NCBI GenBank assembly: GCA_022822005.1
Contig: JAJECO010000062.1
Location: 124,001 to 188,000, forward strand
Direction of reading: 5' to 3'
DNA from: Candidatus Poribacteria bacterium
GTDB lineage: Bacteria > Poribacteria > WGA-4E > PCPOR2b
Length of the DNA stretch: 64,000 nucleotides
Shown here: positions 63,971-64,000 of the stretch, one piece after another
How positions within the stretch are numbered: position 1 is the stretch's first letter
Layout of the letters: the number at the start of each line of letters is the position of its first letter
Made by a program: the position numbers and the translations under genes
Notes under the pieces: generated by a model
Databases searched by the model: none
What the model was told of the DNA's origin: nothing
What the model saw: only the letters and a program-made list of their open reading frames with translations

Positions 63971-64000
63971 ATACTATTAAATCCGGGCATAAAAAAAGCC

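Overview
The window looks like a chromosomal piece of an uncultivated environmental bacterium. Six phytanoyl-CoA dioxygenase (PhyH) family genes, two enolase-superfamily sugar-acid dehydratases, two Gfo/Idh/MocA oxidoreductases, two LarA-like racemases, a sialidase-type propeller, a cupin protein and intergenic DNA packed with dispersed inverted repeats are most reminiscent of Candidatus Poribacteria or a neighbouring lineage. This assignment is an inference from gene content; there is no rRNA or other phylogenetic marker to prove it. No tRNA, rRNA or CRISPR array was found.

Layout. 1-8.5 kb: the end of a mannonate-dehydratase-like gene, then two LarA-like paralogs that flank an AT-rich restriction-modification island (one nuclease, two tandem DNA methyltransferases), then a PhyH gene. 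8.8-18.2 kb (minus strand): penicillin-acylase-like hydrolase, CopD-like membrane protein, a Bat-type cluster (BatE-, BatD- and BatC-like genes, and further upstream a DUF58 gene) interrupted by a rhamnonate-dehydratase-like gene. 18.4-22.6 kb (plus): PhyH, FAH-family hydrolase, SDR dehydrogenase and double-cupin protein, which fit a sugar-acid breakdown route. 22.6-23.9 kb (minus): an AhpD-like selenoprotein overlapping a methyltransferase gene. 24.3-30.7 kb (plus): FGE-domain protein, miaA, two unknown small proteins, a giant DUF4175 membrane/coiled-coil protein, a DUF433 protein. 31-40.7 kb (plus): PhyH, glutaredoxin and thioredoxin reductase, a lipoprotein metalloprotease, a sialidase-like propeller, three consecutive PhyH genes, a Gfo/Idh/MocA gene. 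40.7-44.7 kb (minus): a peroxiredoxin-like selenoprotein, Gfo/Idh/MocA, a small propeller, ManD-like dehydratase. 45-52.6 kb (plus): DoxX, DnaJ-like, ndk, DUF2007-type membrane protein, TIGR04282 transferase, YqeY, a sigma-54 activator with a degenerate receiver, a membrane protein and a MoxR ATPase. 52.8-64 kb (minus): unknown protein, carB, carA, a DUF5678-like protein, a methyltransferase-nuclease fusion, GNAT, pyrC, pyrR, HD-domain protein.

Most notable points. (1) Two genes are read through an in-frame TGA at the exact catalytic-cysteine position, one of AhpD type (CxxU) and one of peroxiredoxin type. Each TGA is followed at the right distance by a perfect 6-bp hairpin with G as second loop base, as expected of a bacterial SECIS, so both are probably selenoproteins that an ordinary gene caller would split. 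(2) Two of the six PhyH proteins have His-x-Gly in place of the iron-binding His-x-Asp, the change known from Fe/2-oxoglutarate halogenases. (3) The restriction-modification island has an unusual layout, and a second restriction-type gene, a methyltransferase fused to an Mrr-like nuclease, sits inside the pyrimidine gene cluster. (4) At least three families of MITE-like elements with terminal inverted repeats fill most of the longer intergenic gaps.
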